Source of the DNA: Novacetimonas hansenii JCM 7643
GTDB lineage: Bacteria > Pseudomonadota > Alphaproteobacteria > Acetobacterales > Acetobacteraceae
DNA: 64,000 bases
Assembly (NCBI RefSeq): GCF_000964405.1
Contig: NZ_BANE01000096.1
Location: forward strand, 1-64,000
Direction: 5' to 3'
In this document: piece by piece, positions 22,372 to 31,730 of the stretch
Layout of the letters: each line of letters begins with the position of its first letter
Position numbering within the stretch: the first letter of the stretch is position 1
The notes under the pieces: generated by a model
What the model was told of the DNA's origin: nothing
Seen by the model: the letters and a program-made list of their open reading frames with translations, nothing else
Database searches by the model: none
Made by a program: the position numbers and the translations under genes

Positions 22372-25286
22372 CAGTAGACCCCCTGCCGCCGGGGCTGTCC
22401 GTACGCACTGGCCTCGTGCGACGGCATCCCTGCGGGCGTAGGGGAGACTGGAGGACCGCTCGCGAGGGAGAACATGTTGAGCGGCACATCCTGCGTAGCC
22501 CCGTTGGGATATAGCAGAGTAACAGATCCCCTGACGTGGTGGGTGGTATCGCCCGATCTGCCACCACCAACACTCCCCTGCCCGGGCTGCCCTGAGGAGC
22601 GCATCGCCTTTGGCATCGCCGGATCCGCAGGACGCAGATCCCGCGGCAGGTTGTTCAGGACGTCTGCGTACCCTCCGCGCGCGCCTTCAATGCCGTATCC
22701 TTCATATCCATGACCAAACGAACGTGAGGCAGCCCCTATGTCTGCGTAAGGCCCCAAGGATTGCAGTTGATTTAACTGGGCTCGATATTTCGTATTCAGT
22801 TCGCGGTGGATAAAATCTAACTGCTGCTCCTCAGTAGAATGGCGCAGGTCTACGCCCTCGGCAACTGCAAACGCACGCACACGGCTGGGGTCTGTCCACT
22901 GGCCCAATCCATATCCAGAGCCACCGACCTCCGCACGGTTTGCCTGCAGACCAGATTCCTGCATCAGTCCTCCGACGAGCACAGATGCCCCAGCATGGGT
23001 CAAATGATCCCGCCGCTCGAAATACGTCATCATCTGACGTGCCTTAGCAATTTGCTCCGGGTTGTTCCGAAATGCCTGGATATTCTGTTGCTGCCGATAA
23101 CTCTGGTATCCCCCCACCACGCCTGGAACAACGGCCCCCAACCCAACCCCCGCCGTCACCGCAGCGCCAGCCCCCACTGCGGCGCCTGCAGCGGCCGCGC
23201 CACCCTCGACGGCTTTGGCTCCGGCACCAGCAGCGCGGGCCGCACCGAACATGCCCCGGAAACCAGACGTCAGGACTTTTCTTGCAATCCCAGGCCCAAG
23301 GATCCCGGCGGCGCCCGCCGTCATCCAGCCCGCCACGGACGTAAGACTTTCGCCAGTTGTTCCGTCTCCCAGATGCTCGGCAATCGTCTGCACGGGTCCC
23401 TGCAGTTTGCCGATTTCCTCACGCAACTGGGTAATCGGCCCCACCAGTGTACTCGCCGCATTGGTCAGGACATTGGAAGCATCAGCACCGGAATCCGCGA
23501 CACGACGCCCCATGGTATTTTCCAGACCGGAGTTGGCAAACGCACGCACCTCCGCAGCACGCAAGGCTTCAGGGTTATTCGTCCCGGCATCCCTGAGGGC
23601 GGTGCGGTCTGCCGTGCTCAGGTCTGTACGGGCCATCAGCCGCTGACGGATCGCCCCAAGGTCCGCGTGGCTGTCCATGGTCTGCATGATATCGTTCAGG
23701 CCGCTCATATTGAGCGTACTTGCGTCAACGCCGATTTTACGAAGATATCCGTCCACGCCCCCGTTCGCAGCCTGAGATGTCTGGGCACTCCTCCAGTACC
23801 GTTCGAATTGCTGGTAATGTGCGGGGCTCATGCCCATGTAATTGCCCCCACCGACGAACCTGTCCTCATCGGGGCGTCCACGATACATCTGGCTGATCGT
23901 GCCCATGATGTCGTCGAGCACCATGGAGCCATCCGGCGCGCGCGCGAACATGCCCTGCGACAAAAGATACTGGGACTGGTAGACACTGCGCGATCCGTGC
24001 CGCGACATCGACATCAGCGACATCACCTGCCCCGCCATCCCTGCCCCGCCGCCGTGGGAAATGGCGGCATTCGCTGTGTTGATCAGGTTCTCCCCGTTCT
24101 CACCACGCACCGCCGGATCGCCGCTGGCGTTCATGGCGGTCATCAGATGTGCGAAATCACCCAGTCCACGTTCCTGCCCCTGCCGGTTCGCGTTCTCCGA
24201 CCAGCGCAGCATGGACTGCATGACGTTTTCCATCTGGCCGTTCATGTGGCCGTCCTGGACCGCGTCCGCCAGCATCAGCGCGAACCTGCGCGGGTCCTCC
24301 CCCGCGAAGCTTGCCCGGGCGAAACCCTGCACCATGGTGGAGGGGGCAACGCCATACCCGCGGGCGACATTCCCCGCCATCTCGACATTGGCCAACGCCG
24401 CACCGGACCGGCTTTCGTTCGCAATCCTGACCCACTCCTCGGTCAGGGACTGCCCCTCCGTCTGCAGGACATGCAGCGACGACGACACGTTGCGCACGTT
24501 ATGCAACAGTTCCGCGAACCCGGTGCTGGTGTCTCCCATGCGCCGCATCAGGCTGTCATTCATGACCTGTTCGCGCTCGGCCTGCTGGACATGCGACGTG
24601 ATGGACCGCAGGCCGCCGCCAATGCCCGCCGCCCCCAGCATCGCGCCGACAACGGGGCCGCCCCGGAAACGGGACAGGGCAGCGAGTTTGGGATCGACCC
24701 CGCCTCCGGCCCCTCCCGCGCCTCTTGATGCTCCCCCTGCTGCGCCGCCCGCCCCGCCAGCGCCGCCAGCATTGATGACGGTCGGTTCGGGCGCTGGCCC
24801 GGATCCAGACCGGACACGGTTTTCGGCCTCTCCCTCCTCCCGGTCGTTTTCCTTTTCCTCGGACGTCTCGGCAGGACCACTTCCGCCGGTTGGCGCGCGA
24901 CGGGGAACAGGGGTCAGGTCGGGATCAAAACGCGTTCCCTCCAGAACACGCCCCAGCACATTGTCGATATAGGCCCGCTGCTGCGCGGGATCGGGCACCT
25001 GCCGGGCTGCGCCGGCAGGAAAGTCGAGCGGTCCCGTGAACGCGCCCTCCGCGACGCCCTGCTGGACCCGCTGGCTGGTCTGCCCCTGTTTCAGGCGCAG
25101 GACATCTTCCCACTGCTTCTGGATCCGGGTGAGGTCCGCCTGCAACTCCTTCAGTTCCGGGTGGCTGAAATCGACATCGGACAGCTTCTGCGCCTGCTGC
25201 CCGGCCCGGCTCAGGGCGGCCGCGATCTGGTCGATTTCACGGACGGACTGCTGGACGTCCGCCTCAATGGGGATCTTGACGCTCAC
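22371..25286 (-). CDS. Tape measure protein with C-terminal tail lysozyme
   Basis: A 971-aa protein. Residues 1-100 are a coiled coil (EADVQQSVREIDQIAAALSR, ELKELQADLTRIQKQWEDVL); 150-230 are Gly/Ala-rich; the central part is helical with GAAGILGPGIARK and AAAGAAVGAGAAVTAGVGLG as membrane-like stretches near 690-720. Residues about 745-880 carry a phage lysozyme_2 type domain (HAGASVLVGGLMQESGLQ, GSGYGLGQWTDPSRVRAF), with the Glu in QESG as likely acid. The domain would cut peptidoglycan when DNA is injected. It sets tail length; this is a medium-long tail. Confidence 0.88.
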   Translation of the reverse strand: MSVKIPIEADVQQSVREIDQIAAALSRAGQQAQKLSDVDFSHPELKELQADLTRIQKQWEDVLRLKQGQTSQRVQQGVAEGAFTGPLDFPAGAARQVPDPAQQRAYIDNVLGRVLEGTRFDPDLTPVPRRAPTGGSGPAETSEEKENDREEGEAENRVRSGSGPAPEPTVINAGGAGGAGGAAGGASRGAGGAGGGVDPKLAALSRFRGGPVVGAMLGAAGIGGGLRSITSHVQQAEREQVMNDSLMRRMGDTSTGFAELLHNVRNVSSSLHVLQTEGQSLTEEWVRIANESRSGAALANVEMAGNVARGYGVAPSTMVQGFARASFAGEDPRRFALMLADAVQDGHMNGQMENVMQSMLRWSENANRQGQERGLGDFAHLMTAMNASGDPAVRGENGENLINTANAAISHGGGAGMAGQVMSLMSMSRHGSRSVYQSQYLLSQGMFARAPDGSMVLDDIMGTISQMYRGRPDEDRFVGGGNYMGMSPAHYQQFERYWRSAQTSQAANGGVDGYLRKIGVDASTLNMSGLNDIMQTMDSHADLGAIRQRLMARTDLSTADRTALRDAGTNNPEALRAAEVRAFANSGLENTMGRRVADSGADASNVLTNAASTLVGPITQLREEIGKLQGPVQTIAEHLGDGTTGESLTSVAGWMTAGAAGILGPGIARKVLTSGFRGMFGAARAAGAGAKAVEGGAAAAGAAVGAGAAVTAGVGLGAVVPGVVGGYQSYRQQQNIQAFRNNPEQIAKARQMMTYFERRDHLTHAGASVLVGGLMQESGLQANRAEVGGSGYGLGQWTDPSRVRAFAVAEGVDLRHSTEEQQLDFIHRELNTKYRAQLNQLQSLGPYADIGAASRSFGHGYEGYGIEGARGGYADVLNNLPRDLRPADPAMPKAMRSSGQPGQGSVGGGRSGDTTHHVRGSVTLLYPNGATQDVPLNMFSLASGPPVSPTPAGMPSHEASAYGQPRRQGVY

Positions 25287-25295
25287 GCTACTTCC

Positions 25296-25622
25296 TCACA
25301 CCACCGGGTCGATGAAATCATCAGGGATATCCGTCCCTCCATCAGCAGGGGACGCCGGGTCCCTGGCAGCCTCTGCTTCCAGACGCGCCAGTTCCTCATC
25401 AAAGTCGTCGGTGATCATCGTGGCCCGGGTTTCGGGGTGGTCGAGGAACTGGTGGCACAGAAGGTCCTCCAGCATCTCGCCCACCGTCATTTCAAGGTAT
25501 CGCGGGTCCGTCGGGGGCAGGTTGTACTGGCGCCGCCACCGGAACCGGATCTGATCGCACCGCTCCAGCGCCCGTTCCCGCGCCATTCGTGGCAGTGACG
25601 CCACGAAATTCGTCCTCCGCAT
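25296..25622 (-). CDS. Tail assembly chaperone, second frame (T-like)
   Basis: A 108-aa frame lying in the last 131 bases of the upstream chaperone gene and one base ahead in phase. The useful part begins FRWRRQYNLPPTDPRYLEMT, VGEMLEDLLCHQFLDHPE, which is the pattern of the gpT-like partner in tail chaperone pairs before tape-measure genes. It may be made as a G-T fusion by a -2 or +1 slip (see findings) or from its own start at 25622, where GGGGAG sits nine bases upstream. Confidence 0.6.
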   Translation of the reverse strand: MRRTNFVASLPRMARERALERCDQIRFRWRRQYNLPPTDPRYLEMTVGEMLEDLLCHQFLDHPETRATMITDDFDEELARLEAEAARDPASPADGGTDIPDDFIDPVV

Positions 25623-25899
25623 TGCGGAGGGCTCCCCATACCTTCAGGATGTCCTTCGATGCGTCCCGATCCAGCGGGTCCAGGGCCTCCGCATTCCACC
25701 CCGGCGGCCCCTCCTGCAGAAGAATGGAAATCGTGGCGAAGGATTCCGCGCGCACCACCGCGACCTCCCCCACTTCACCCGCATCACCTCCCAGCAGTCG
25801 CCCGATCTCCGCCTGGATGCGGATATCGTCGCGCATCGTGCGATGGCGGAATACGAAATCACCGATCCCCTCGACCGGCACCGACAGCGTTTTGTTCAC
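25492..25899 (-). CDS. Tail assembly chaperone (G-like)
   Basis: A 135-aa protein: MNKTLSVPVEGIGDFVFRHR, then DIRIQAEIGRLLGGDAGEVG, ESFATISILLQEGPPGW and a C-terminal tail of Ala/Pro (VPVAAPVQPAPDGPAIP). Its position between tube and tape measure, followed by an overlapping second frame, is that of gpG. It should coat the tape measure during tail assembly. Coupled upstream to the tube gene by ATGA. Confidence 0.7.
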   Translation of the reverse strand: MNKTLSVPVEGIGDFVFRHRTMRDDIRIQAEIGRLLGGDAGEVGEVAVVRAESFATISILLQEGPPGWNAEALDPLDRDASKDILKVWGALRNAEDEFRGVTATNGAGTGAGAVRSDPVPVAAPVQPAPDGPAIP

Positions 25900-26327
25900 A
25901 GGTCAACCCCCGCTGCATCAAGGGCGTAGAGCGTCCCCTCCTCCATCGTGATCCGGTTGGCGCTGACATCAACCGCGCCACGCCCCCACGAGCAGCTGAC
26001 GTATTTCCGCATGACCTCGCCACTGTCGCGGCTGAAGAAAAGGATGTCGAACACCAGACCCTGAAGCGCGTTATCGCCGTTGATGGTGGCAATCCCGAGA
26101 TTGCGCAGCGACTGAGTGATCAGCATCATCCGGCGAACGGACAGGGTATGCCGCGCAAGCGTGGGCACCCACTCCGACACATGGATGTCACCCACCCCTG
26201 TCGCAGGTTCCAGACCGTAATCGTCGCTGGGGGAGCAGCTCTGGATCAGCCCGACCCGCGCGCCGCCCATCTCGATGATGATGCGGTTCCCCGACTGGGT
26301 ATGGACGTTCGTCCGTGTGGTGATCAT
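25896..26327 (-). CDS. Tail tube protein
   Basis: A 143-aa protein directly after the sheath gene. It is beta-rich (NRIIIEMGGARVGLIQSCSP, GDIHVSEWVPTLARHTLSVR, GLVFDILFFSRDSGEVMRKY) with the compact size of contractile-tail tube proteins. The tube forms the inner channel for DNA. The order sheath, tube, chaperone pair, tape measure is diagnostic. Confidence 0.78.
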   Translation of the reverse strand: MITTRTNVHTQSGNRIIIEMGGARVGLIQSCSPSDDYGLEPATGVGDIHVSEWVPTLARHTLSVRRMMLITQSLRNLGIATINGDNALQGLVFDILFFSRDSGEVMRKYVSCSWGRGAVDVSANRITMEEGTLYALDAAGVDL

Positions 26328-26338
26328 GACGCGCTCCC

Positions 26339-28129
26339 TCAGCTGCTGGTCGTGCCGCCGGAGGCGCTACCGGTGGACGAGACGTTGACGGTTACCGTGC
26401 CCGTGTAGGGGCGCAGGGCATTGTTGGTTTTGATGAAATTCAGCGGGATAACCGGCTGCGAATTGAACGTGATCTCAATGGTGTCGCCACTGGCAACCGC
26501 AGTAAGGGCATCCCATGCCGGGGAACTGGAATCGCCGACGATCACCCCGGGACCAAGCGGACGCGGCGTCGCGCAATAGTTCAGGGCCGTTTCGGCATCG
26601 GACAGGCAGCCGTTCATCGTGACAGGAGAAACGCCCGTTCCCTGCGCGGCATCCGACCCCAGGCGCGCCTCCACGGCGCTCCTGACCTGCTGGTTGGTGA
26701 AATCGGCCGCAGCCCCGGTGCTGACCTCGACCCGGTCGTAATAATTGTCGTTCAACCAGGAGGTAATCGCCCGCACCACAATCGTCGTGCCGCTGCGTCC
26801 CTGCGCAATGGGCGTGATCCCGGCCGGGATCAGCACGTCGGTATCCGTCGGGATGTTCACCGCGACCTCCGGCCCGATGACGTCCAGCGCGACGTTCGTC
26901 ATAGTCTGTCCCGGCGAAAGGCCGGCAAATCCCGATGCGATCAGCGCCGCGGTCATATAGGGCGGATAGAGCGTCTCGTTGCCGTTCGCGTCGTAGCCGT
27001 AGAAACCGGGCCATGCGATGGACACGCGATCGCTGTTGAGCTGCACGCCGAGTGCCGCCGCATCCGACAGGGACATCCCCACATCCGGCCCGACCCACGC
27101 CCGCCGCTCCCGCTGTGCGGTCTTGGACATGTACTGCACATGCGCATCCACGGCGGCCCATACCGCCGGGTTCGGCGACAGGATCGCCAGCCAGTTCACG
27201 TCCGAGGACTGCAGCATCGTCAGGGCATTCGTCCAGTCCGTCACCAGTGGCGCAGGCACCGTGACCGGCGCGGGCGACTGCCATCCGGCGGGGGCCGCAG
27301 GTCCTGTGGCCGTGGTCGCGCGCGTCGCGGTGAAAATACCGCCGCCTGCGGTGCTGTTGAGGAAATCGATCTGTGCCTGCAGGTTGGCCGTGACAGCGTA
27401 TGGCGTGGATGTCAGCGCCTCCGCCGTGACAGGATCGAGAGAGTTGAGCGCCGTCTGGTTGACCGCTGTCGCGACGATCGTCGCCTCAAACCCGGAGACG
27501 GTGTTGATGGCATCCACCAACTGCGCGATGGACTGATACTGGTTCAGGTCCAGTACGGTGGTAGTGGTGCCGACGGCGAGCGTCACGCTTTCGGACGCCA
27601 CGGTGATCGTAGCACCCGTTCCCGCCCCCGTGTAGGCGACCCCAAACGCACCCCGGGCAATATTGTCCTGCGTGATGGCCTGCTGCCCGGCATAGCCCAC
27701 GCTGATCTCGCTGCCCTGCACGGTCCCGGCATAAACCGCGATCTGAGCGGTATTGGCGACCGTCCCATACTGGTCCGTGACCAGATTGATCGCGTCGTTC
27801 CCGGCGGTGTCCTTCAGGGTCAGCGTCCCGGCAGGAGCCGATCCCACGTTGACCGCATAGATGGTCGAGGGCGCGTCCACCTGGTCGGAGACGGAAAAAC
27901 ATTTCTGGACCGCCGTCAGCAGTTCTCCGCCCACAAGGACGTCCGCTGCCGCCGCCGGCGTCGCGAACGGCCCGAGCAGCGTGTTCGGCTTTCCACCAGT
28001 GGAAATCCCCATCACGCATAGGATATTGCCTGTCCCGGCCGAAACCGGGTTCATCGCCGTGTCGGAGGTGGAGGAGAAAACGCCCGGCGTGTATGTCGCC
28101 GATCCGTTGATCAGGGTGCTGTCCGCCAT
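26339..28129 (-). CDS. Tail sheath protein
   Basis: A 596-aa contractile sheath. N-terminus ATYTPGVFSSTSDTAMNPVS, then VMGISTGGKPNTLLGPFATP and GGELLTAVQKCF form the usual sheath head; a large variable insertion (about 120-250) follows; the conserved C-terminal part has ALGVQLNSDRVSIAWPGFYG, TSWLNDNYYDRVEVSTGA and NFIKTNNALRPYTGTVTVNV. It establishes this as a myovirus. It overlaps no neighbour; two bases separate it from the upstream small gene. Confidence 0.9.
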   Translation of the reverse strand: MADSTLINGSATYTPGVFSSTSDTAMNPVSAGTGNILCVMGISTGGKPNTLLGPFATPAAAADVLVGGELLTAVQKCFSVSDQVDAPSTIYAVNVGSAPAGTLTLKDTAGNDAINLVTDQYGTVANTAQIAVYAGTVQGSEISVGYAGQQAITQDNIARGAFGVAYTGAGTGATITVASESVTLAVGTTTTVLDLNQYQSIAQLVDAINTVSGFEATIVATAVNQTALNSLDPVTAEALTSTPYAVTANLQAQIDFLNSTAGGGIFTATRATTATGPAAPAGWQSPAPVTVPAPLVTDWTNALTMLQSSDVNWLAILSPNPAVWAAVDAHVQYMSKTAQRERRAWVGPDVGMSLSDAAALGVQLNSDRVSIAWPGFYGYDANGNETLYPPYMTAALIASGFAGLSPGQTMTNVALDVIGPEVAVNIPTDTDVLIPAGITPIAQGRSGTTIVVRAITSWLNDNYYDRVEVSTGAAADFTNQQVRSAVEARLGSDAAQGTGVSPVTMNGCLSDAETALNYCATPRPLGPGVIVGDSSSPAWDALTAVASGDTIEITFNSQPVIPLNFIKTNNALRPYTGTVTVNVSSTGSASGGTTSS

Positions 28130-28130
28130 A

Positions 28131-28442
28131 TCAGGCCTCCGTCTTCAGGACGTCCGCGACACGCGCGTCAAAATCCGCCACCGTTGCAAAATGCAGGTTG
28201 TTTTTCGCGCAATAGGAGCGGAAAAGCCCCGCGATCTCCTGCCCGCGCGTTCGTGCAAGCCGCGCGCAGTACATGGCGGCCGACATGCGGGGCTGCGCCG
28301 GGGATGCGCCCGCGCGCGCCGCAGGGACCGCAGTAGATTGGGCGGCTGCGCCCCCCGTGCCGGAAGCAGAGGATGCTGCCGGTTTGGCATTCGCCGTTGC
28401 ACTCGATGCGGCAGTGGCGGATTGGGTGGACTCATCGGTCAT
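28131..28442 (-). CDS. Small Ala-rich structural-region protein
   Basis: A 103-aa protein with a disordered head of Ala, Ser, Thr and Gly and a helical end (MSAAMYCARLARTRGQEIAG, FRSYCAKNNLHFATVADFDA). It lies between a connector-type protein and the sheath. No family recognised; chaperone or minor virion protein by location. Confidence 0.5.
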   Translation of the reverse strand: MTDESTQSATAASSATANAKPAASSASGTGGAAAQSTAVPAARAGASPAQPRMSAAMYCARLARTRGQEIAGLFRSYCAKNNLHFATVADFDARVADVLKTEA

Positions 28443-28456
28443 CGTGTGTTTCCCGG

Positions 28457-29278
28457 TCAGGCATATTTCACGGTAATTGACTGGAGTTTCGGCACGATCT
28501 CGGCTGTCCAGTGCATCATCTGGAAGGAGATGACCCCTTCCGAAATGAACAGGGGGCAGTTCTTCTGCTCAAGGTCCTCGGAATCCCGCTGCGACAGCGT
28601 GGCGTTCATGAACCCCAGATCAGCGAGCAGCAGGCGATTGGCCTCGAAGATGCGCCAGATCATCTTGCGCAATGACAGCCTCTCGACCTCGTTGGGAGAC
28701 CATCCGGAGACCGTGACGTTGTAATCGTAGATCTCGCCCTTCCAGACCGACACAGTCCCGTCGCCGTTGTCGGTCGGAGGGCGCACCTCGTCACCCACGA
28801 ACTGGGCAAACGGCGTGCTGCTGTTGAGGTGGACGACCACCATCGGCCACGTGGCGCGGCCGTCTGACATCAGCGGAGACGACACGACCTTGATTTCCCC
28901 GGAGGGAACCTGCATCCGGGCCGCCGCCAGTTCTGCCGCTACCCCTTTGCGGAATCGCTCCAGCAGAACGGAAACGGGCTCGACTGCATCGAAATCCATG
29001 GCCTGCGCAGGCGTTGCCTGGGCCGTATCCGGCGCGCTCCACTCTGACCCGTCCCAATAATAGACGGCGTAGCTGTAGGGCGTCCCGTCAGTCAGCCCCT
29101 GCCAGTCCAGCCGGTCCGTCACTGTGCTGCACGACGCCAGCACCGTGGCGGCCTGATCGTCAGGGCCGGTCGGGGCAACCGTGCCACGCAGCAACCGCCA
29201 GTACCGTGCCCCTATAGGAGGCGAAACAATCAGGCGCACGGCAGAACCACAGGCCAGGGGAGATGCGACAATGCTCAT
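28457..29278 (-). CDS. Virion protein, tail-terminator region
   Basis: A 273-aa protein. The N-terminal 90 residues look like a fibronectin III domain (SPPIGARYWRLLRGTVAPTG, GLTDGTPYSYAVYYWDGSEW); the second part (MVVVHLNSSTPFAQFVGDEV, EIYDYNVTVSGWSPNEVERL, RKMIWRIFEANRLLLADLGF) resembles tail completion proteins. Domain order suggests a decorated tail terminator. A late box starts 22 nt before the ATG, making it first gene of the sheath unit. Confidence 0.6.
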   Translation of the reverse strand: MSIVASPLACGSAVRLIVSPPIGARYWRLLRGTVAPTGPDDQAATVLASCSTVTDRLDWQGLTDGTPYSYAVYYWDGSEWSAPDTAQATPAQAMDFDAVEPVSVLLERFRKGVAAELAAARMQVPSGEIKVVSSPLMSDGRATWPMVVVHLNSSTPFAQFVGDEVRPPTDNGDGTVSVWKGEIYDYNVTVSGWSPNEVERLSLRKMIWRIFEANRLLLADLGFMNATLSQRDSEDLEQKNCPLFISEGVISFQMMHWTAEIVPKLQSITVKYA

Positions 29279-29286
29279 GCCCGCAT

Positions 29287-29300
29287 GATGCCGTCACGAC
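29287..29300 (-). promoter_or_regulatory. Late-box copy (GTCGTGACGGCATC)
   Basis: On the minus strand GTCGTGACGGCATC begins 22 nt before the ATG at 29278, heading the sheath transcription unit. Confidence 0.6.
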
Positions 29301-29348
29301 ATGGCGGCCAACAGTCAATCAGTCCTCGCTGTCGTCTTGCTGGTTGGA

Positions 29349-29369
29349 TTGCATGCATGCATGCAATCT
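29349..29369. repeat. TGCA palindrome, copy 3
   Basis: Four TGCA units (29350-29365) with flanks ATT and AATCT lie 30 bases behind the stop at 29399 and about 50 bases before the late box. Minus-strand edge AGATTGCATGC is as in other copies. Confidence 0.65.
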
Positions 29370-29398
29370 TCCCGTCTCAATACCAAGCGGGCACCATG

Positions 29399-30250
29399 TC
29401 AGGATGCTTCGCCGCCGACCAGGCTGGTGATGTCGGTTTCCAGCGCCTTCGACAGAATCTCCTCCATCGCAGGCTCCATCTGTTCGGAGACCGTTCTGGC
29501 AGGCCACTTTCCGGGCTGCGCGGGCCGGATCCAGCCGGTTGAGCCCTCCGACATGACGCGGAACGTCAGGTATTTCGAATGCGCGCCGCCCCCGTTACCG
29601 CCGGGCTTTCGGAAATTCACCATGCCCGCCATGCGCGCACCCAGCTTCGTCCCGCCGTGGCCGAGTTGATCAAGGGTGTCTCCGGTCAGCCGGTCACCCC
29701 ATTTATATTTCCAGGCATCGACCGTCACTCGCCGCCGGGTCCGCATGTCGTATATGCCGGTGCCCGACGGACGGCTGGTATGCAGGGTGATATGCGACCG
29801 CTCCCGCTTTCCCTTCCACCAGCCATGGACCGACTTGGGCATGTTGTTGCCCATCACGGACCCGGGTGTTCCCCACCGGAAAGGAATGATCAGGTACCGG
29901 CGGCCGGCCTTTGAGACGCGGACCTTGATCGAACTGTCCAGCATCTTCTTCATGTCATATTCGGGACAGCCTTCCTCAATCACCCTGGCGTAGGCCAGAT
30001 CGGAATAAACCTCCGCAGAAAATGCGTTCAGCCGCCGGATATTGATCGAGCGCGCGTATTCCCCGGTGCGTGACCGGATCACGCCGCCGCCCGGCAGCGG
30101 GGCACCGTTCGCATACGACTTCCACATGTCCTGTGCCTGCTCCGCCAGAACGGAAACGGCGTGCGCGACAGTCGGGAACTCCCCCCCCAGGTCTCCGATA
30201 CCACGCAGCAGGTTCAGGTCTGTCAGGACAGAGGCCCGGATGCGGCTCAC
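29399..30250 (-). CDS. Tail completion / virion morphogenesis protein
   Basis: A 283-aa protein. It has the HK97 gp10 / Mu gpG-like start (VAHAVSVLAEQAQDMWKSYA, GVIRSRTGEYARSINIRRLN, AYARVIEEGCPEYDMKKML) and a basic middle (SIKVRVSKAGRRYLIIPF). Such proteins close the head-tail joint or tail end. The C-terminus adds WGDRLTGDTLDQLGHGG and TGWIRPAQPGKWPARTV. Coupled upstream by ATGA; followed by a TGCA palindrome. Confidence 0.65.
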   Translation of the reverse strand: MSRIRASVLTDLNLLRGIGDLGGEFPTVAHAVSVLAEQAQDMWKSYANGAPLPGGGVIRSRTGEYARSINIRRLNAFSAEVYSDLAYARVIEEGCPEYDMKKMLDSSIKVRVSKAGRRYLIIPFRWGTPGSVMGNNMPKSVHGWWKGKRERSHITLHTSRPSGTGIYDMRTRRRVTVDAWKYKWGDRLTGDTLDQLGHGGTKLGARMAGMVNFRKPGGNGGGAHSKYLTFRVMSEGSTGWIRPAQPGKWPARTVSEQMEPAMEEILSKALETDITSLVGGEAS

Positions 30251-30918
30251 CGCGTCACCCCCCCCTGCGTTGCACCCAGCAGGTCGAATTTGCGCAACAC
30301 GACGCGGCGCGGCAATTGTAAGCCAGACGCGTGCTCGCGATCCTGGGGGAAGTCACGGAACAGGAAATACAGCGGCGACCGGCGACCGGTCATGGTGAAG
30401 GTCTGCCCTGCCGCCGGCACTGGCAGATCCGCAGGCCACGTCAACGTCCCGTCCGCGTTCACCACGGGAATGCCCCCCGTGATGATCTCGCTGCCATCGG
30501 CTGAGAGCCAGAACACACGATCAATGCTCAGGGGTGTGAACGCCAGGCGGTCGTTCTCTCCCACGGTAATGGTGCGCCCGAATGGCTCGCTCGACTGCGA
30601 GAGGGTGACGCGGTCATACTCTCCTGCTGCAAAAAATGGGGAATCGGACGGGATAGACATGACGATGTCGCCACTCATCCATTCCCCGTACTGCGCCCAT
30701 TGCCGGACCAGTTTCATGGAGGTCATCGCCGACCAGGCAGCCTGCGCCGCGAACCAGATATGGCCGATGCCATGACATTGCGGGCAGTTGGGCTGCGGGG
30801 CGTTCAGCGTGCCGCCAATGCACGGGCACGGCGCAGACGGTTCCCACGAAATGTTCTGCCCCAGACCGCCGGTGGAGGATAACAGGGCATTGCATACCGC
30901 GACATTCGGCAGCATCAC
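30247..30918 (-). CDS. Head-tail connector region protein with Cys motif
   Basis: A 223-aa protein with CPCIGG and CPQCHGIG (residues about 32-50), likely a zinc site, then VVNADGTLTWPADLPVPAAG in a beta-rich body and PLYFLFRDFPQDREHASGL near the end. It sits between two connector genes and couples to both by ATGA. Virion or assembly role from place only. Confidence 0.5.
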   Translation of the reverse strand: MMLPNVAVCNALLSSTGGLGQNISWEPSAPCPCIGGTLNAPQPNCPQCHGIGHIWFAAQAAWSAMTSMKLVRQWAQYGEWMSGDIVMSIPSDSPFFAAGEYDRVTLSQSSEPFGRTITVGENDRLAFTPLSIDRVFWLSADGSEIITGGIPVVNADGTLTWPADLPVPAAGQTFTMTGRRSPLYFLFRDFPQDREHASGLQLPRRVVLRKFDLLGATQGGVTR

Positions 30919-31730
30919 ACAAACCCCATGCGGATTCCGTTCAGCCGTCCTTCGATCACGCTCTCACGCCCCTCCAGAGACTGCGCCAGCCCCGCGACCT
31001 GAACGGACAGGCTCTGCGAAATCCCGTCGATTGAAACTGATCCGGACTGGGGCAGGAACTGGTCCTCGATCAACGACAGCACGGCGCGCTTGAGCACGTA
31101 ATCTGGCACCTCCGGACATGTCAGGAACGGGTTGGTCAGGCCTGCCTGATAAACGACCTGCAGCATCAGGGGGATGGTGCGGCCGCCCGACAGTGCCCCC
31201 ATGACAAATACGTTCAGCGGCAGGCTGGACGGCGTCTGGGTGGCGACGATGTTGATCCGGCCATATTTCCGGTCATACCTGATCCAGTCCGACGGAACGA
31301 CGTAGAGCGGCGCCTGCGGATTGGGGTAGCAGAACCGCAATTCCTGCACCGTCACGATGTGCGTCCGGCGCAGCTGGAGGAACCCCCACTCGTCACCCGA
31401 GAAAAATCCCGGATCGTAATCGTATCCCGGCTCCTCCAACGTTGGATAACCCGCCGTGTTCAGGGCCGCCAGAGCCGTCTGGTCGTAGCCCTGGGGAAAC
31501 ATCTGCCTGGGATGGAAGAAGGTGCGGAAACGCGCTTCCGCCAGTGATTCCTCCGCCCGAAGCTTCTCCCACAAGAAGTCGTCGCTGATTTCAACCTGCG
31601 GAAAATAACGCGCGGCGACGGACAGCAGGCGGTTCTGTCGCAGCAGTGGCAGGGCCTTCGCACGATCAAACATGCTGGGCTCCTGCGCGACGGTGCCCGT
31701 CGTGCCCGCTGCCGTCGTGCTTTCGCTCAC
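30915..31730 (-). CDS. Head-tail connector / structural protein (271 aa)
   Basis: A 271-aa protein after the capsid. It has a helical N-terminus (LPLLRQNRLLSVAARYFPQV, DFLWEKLRAEESLAEARFRT), a beta middle (SDWIRYDRKYGRINIVATQT) and a helical end (VPDYVLKRAVLSLIEDQFLP) similar to phage head-tail connector proteins. This fits an adaptor placed on the portal. Coupled to its neighbours by ATGA. Confidence 0.55.
   Translation of the reverse strand: MSESTTAAGTTGTVAQEPSMFDRAKALPLLRQNRLLSVAARYFPQVEISDDFLWEKLRAEESLAEARFRTFFHPRQMFPQGYDQTALAALNTAGYPTLEEPGYDYDPGFFSGDEWGFLQLRRTHIVTVQELRFCYPNPQAPLYVVPSDWIRYDRKYGRINIVATQTPSSLPLNVFVMGALSGGRTIPLMLQVVYQAGLTNPFLTCPEVPDYVLKRAVLSLIEDQFLPQSGSVSIDGISQSLSVQVAGLAQSLEGRESVIEGRLNGIRMGFV

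Noticed and set aside
22839-24728. Plus-strand frame of 629 aa over the tape measure
   Set aside because: Shadow of the tape measure gene with Arg/His-rich, fold-free sequence.
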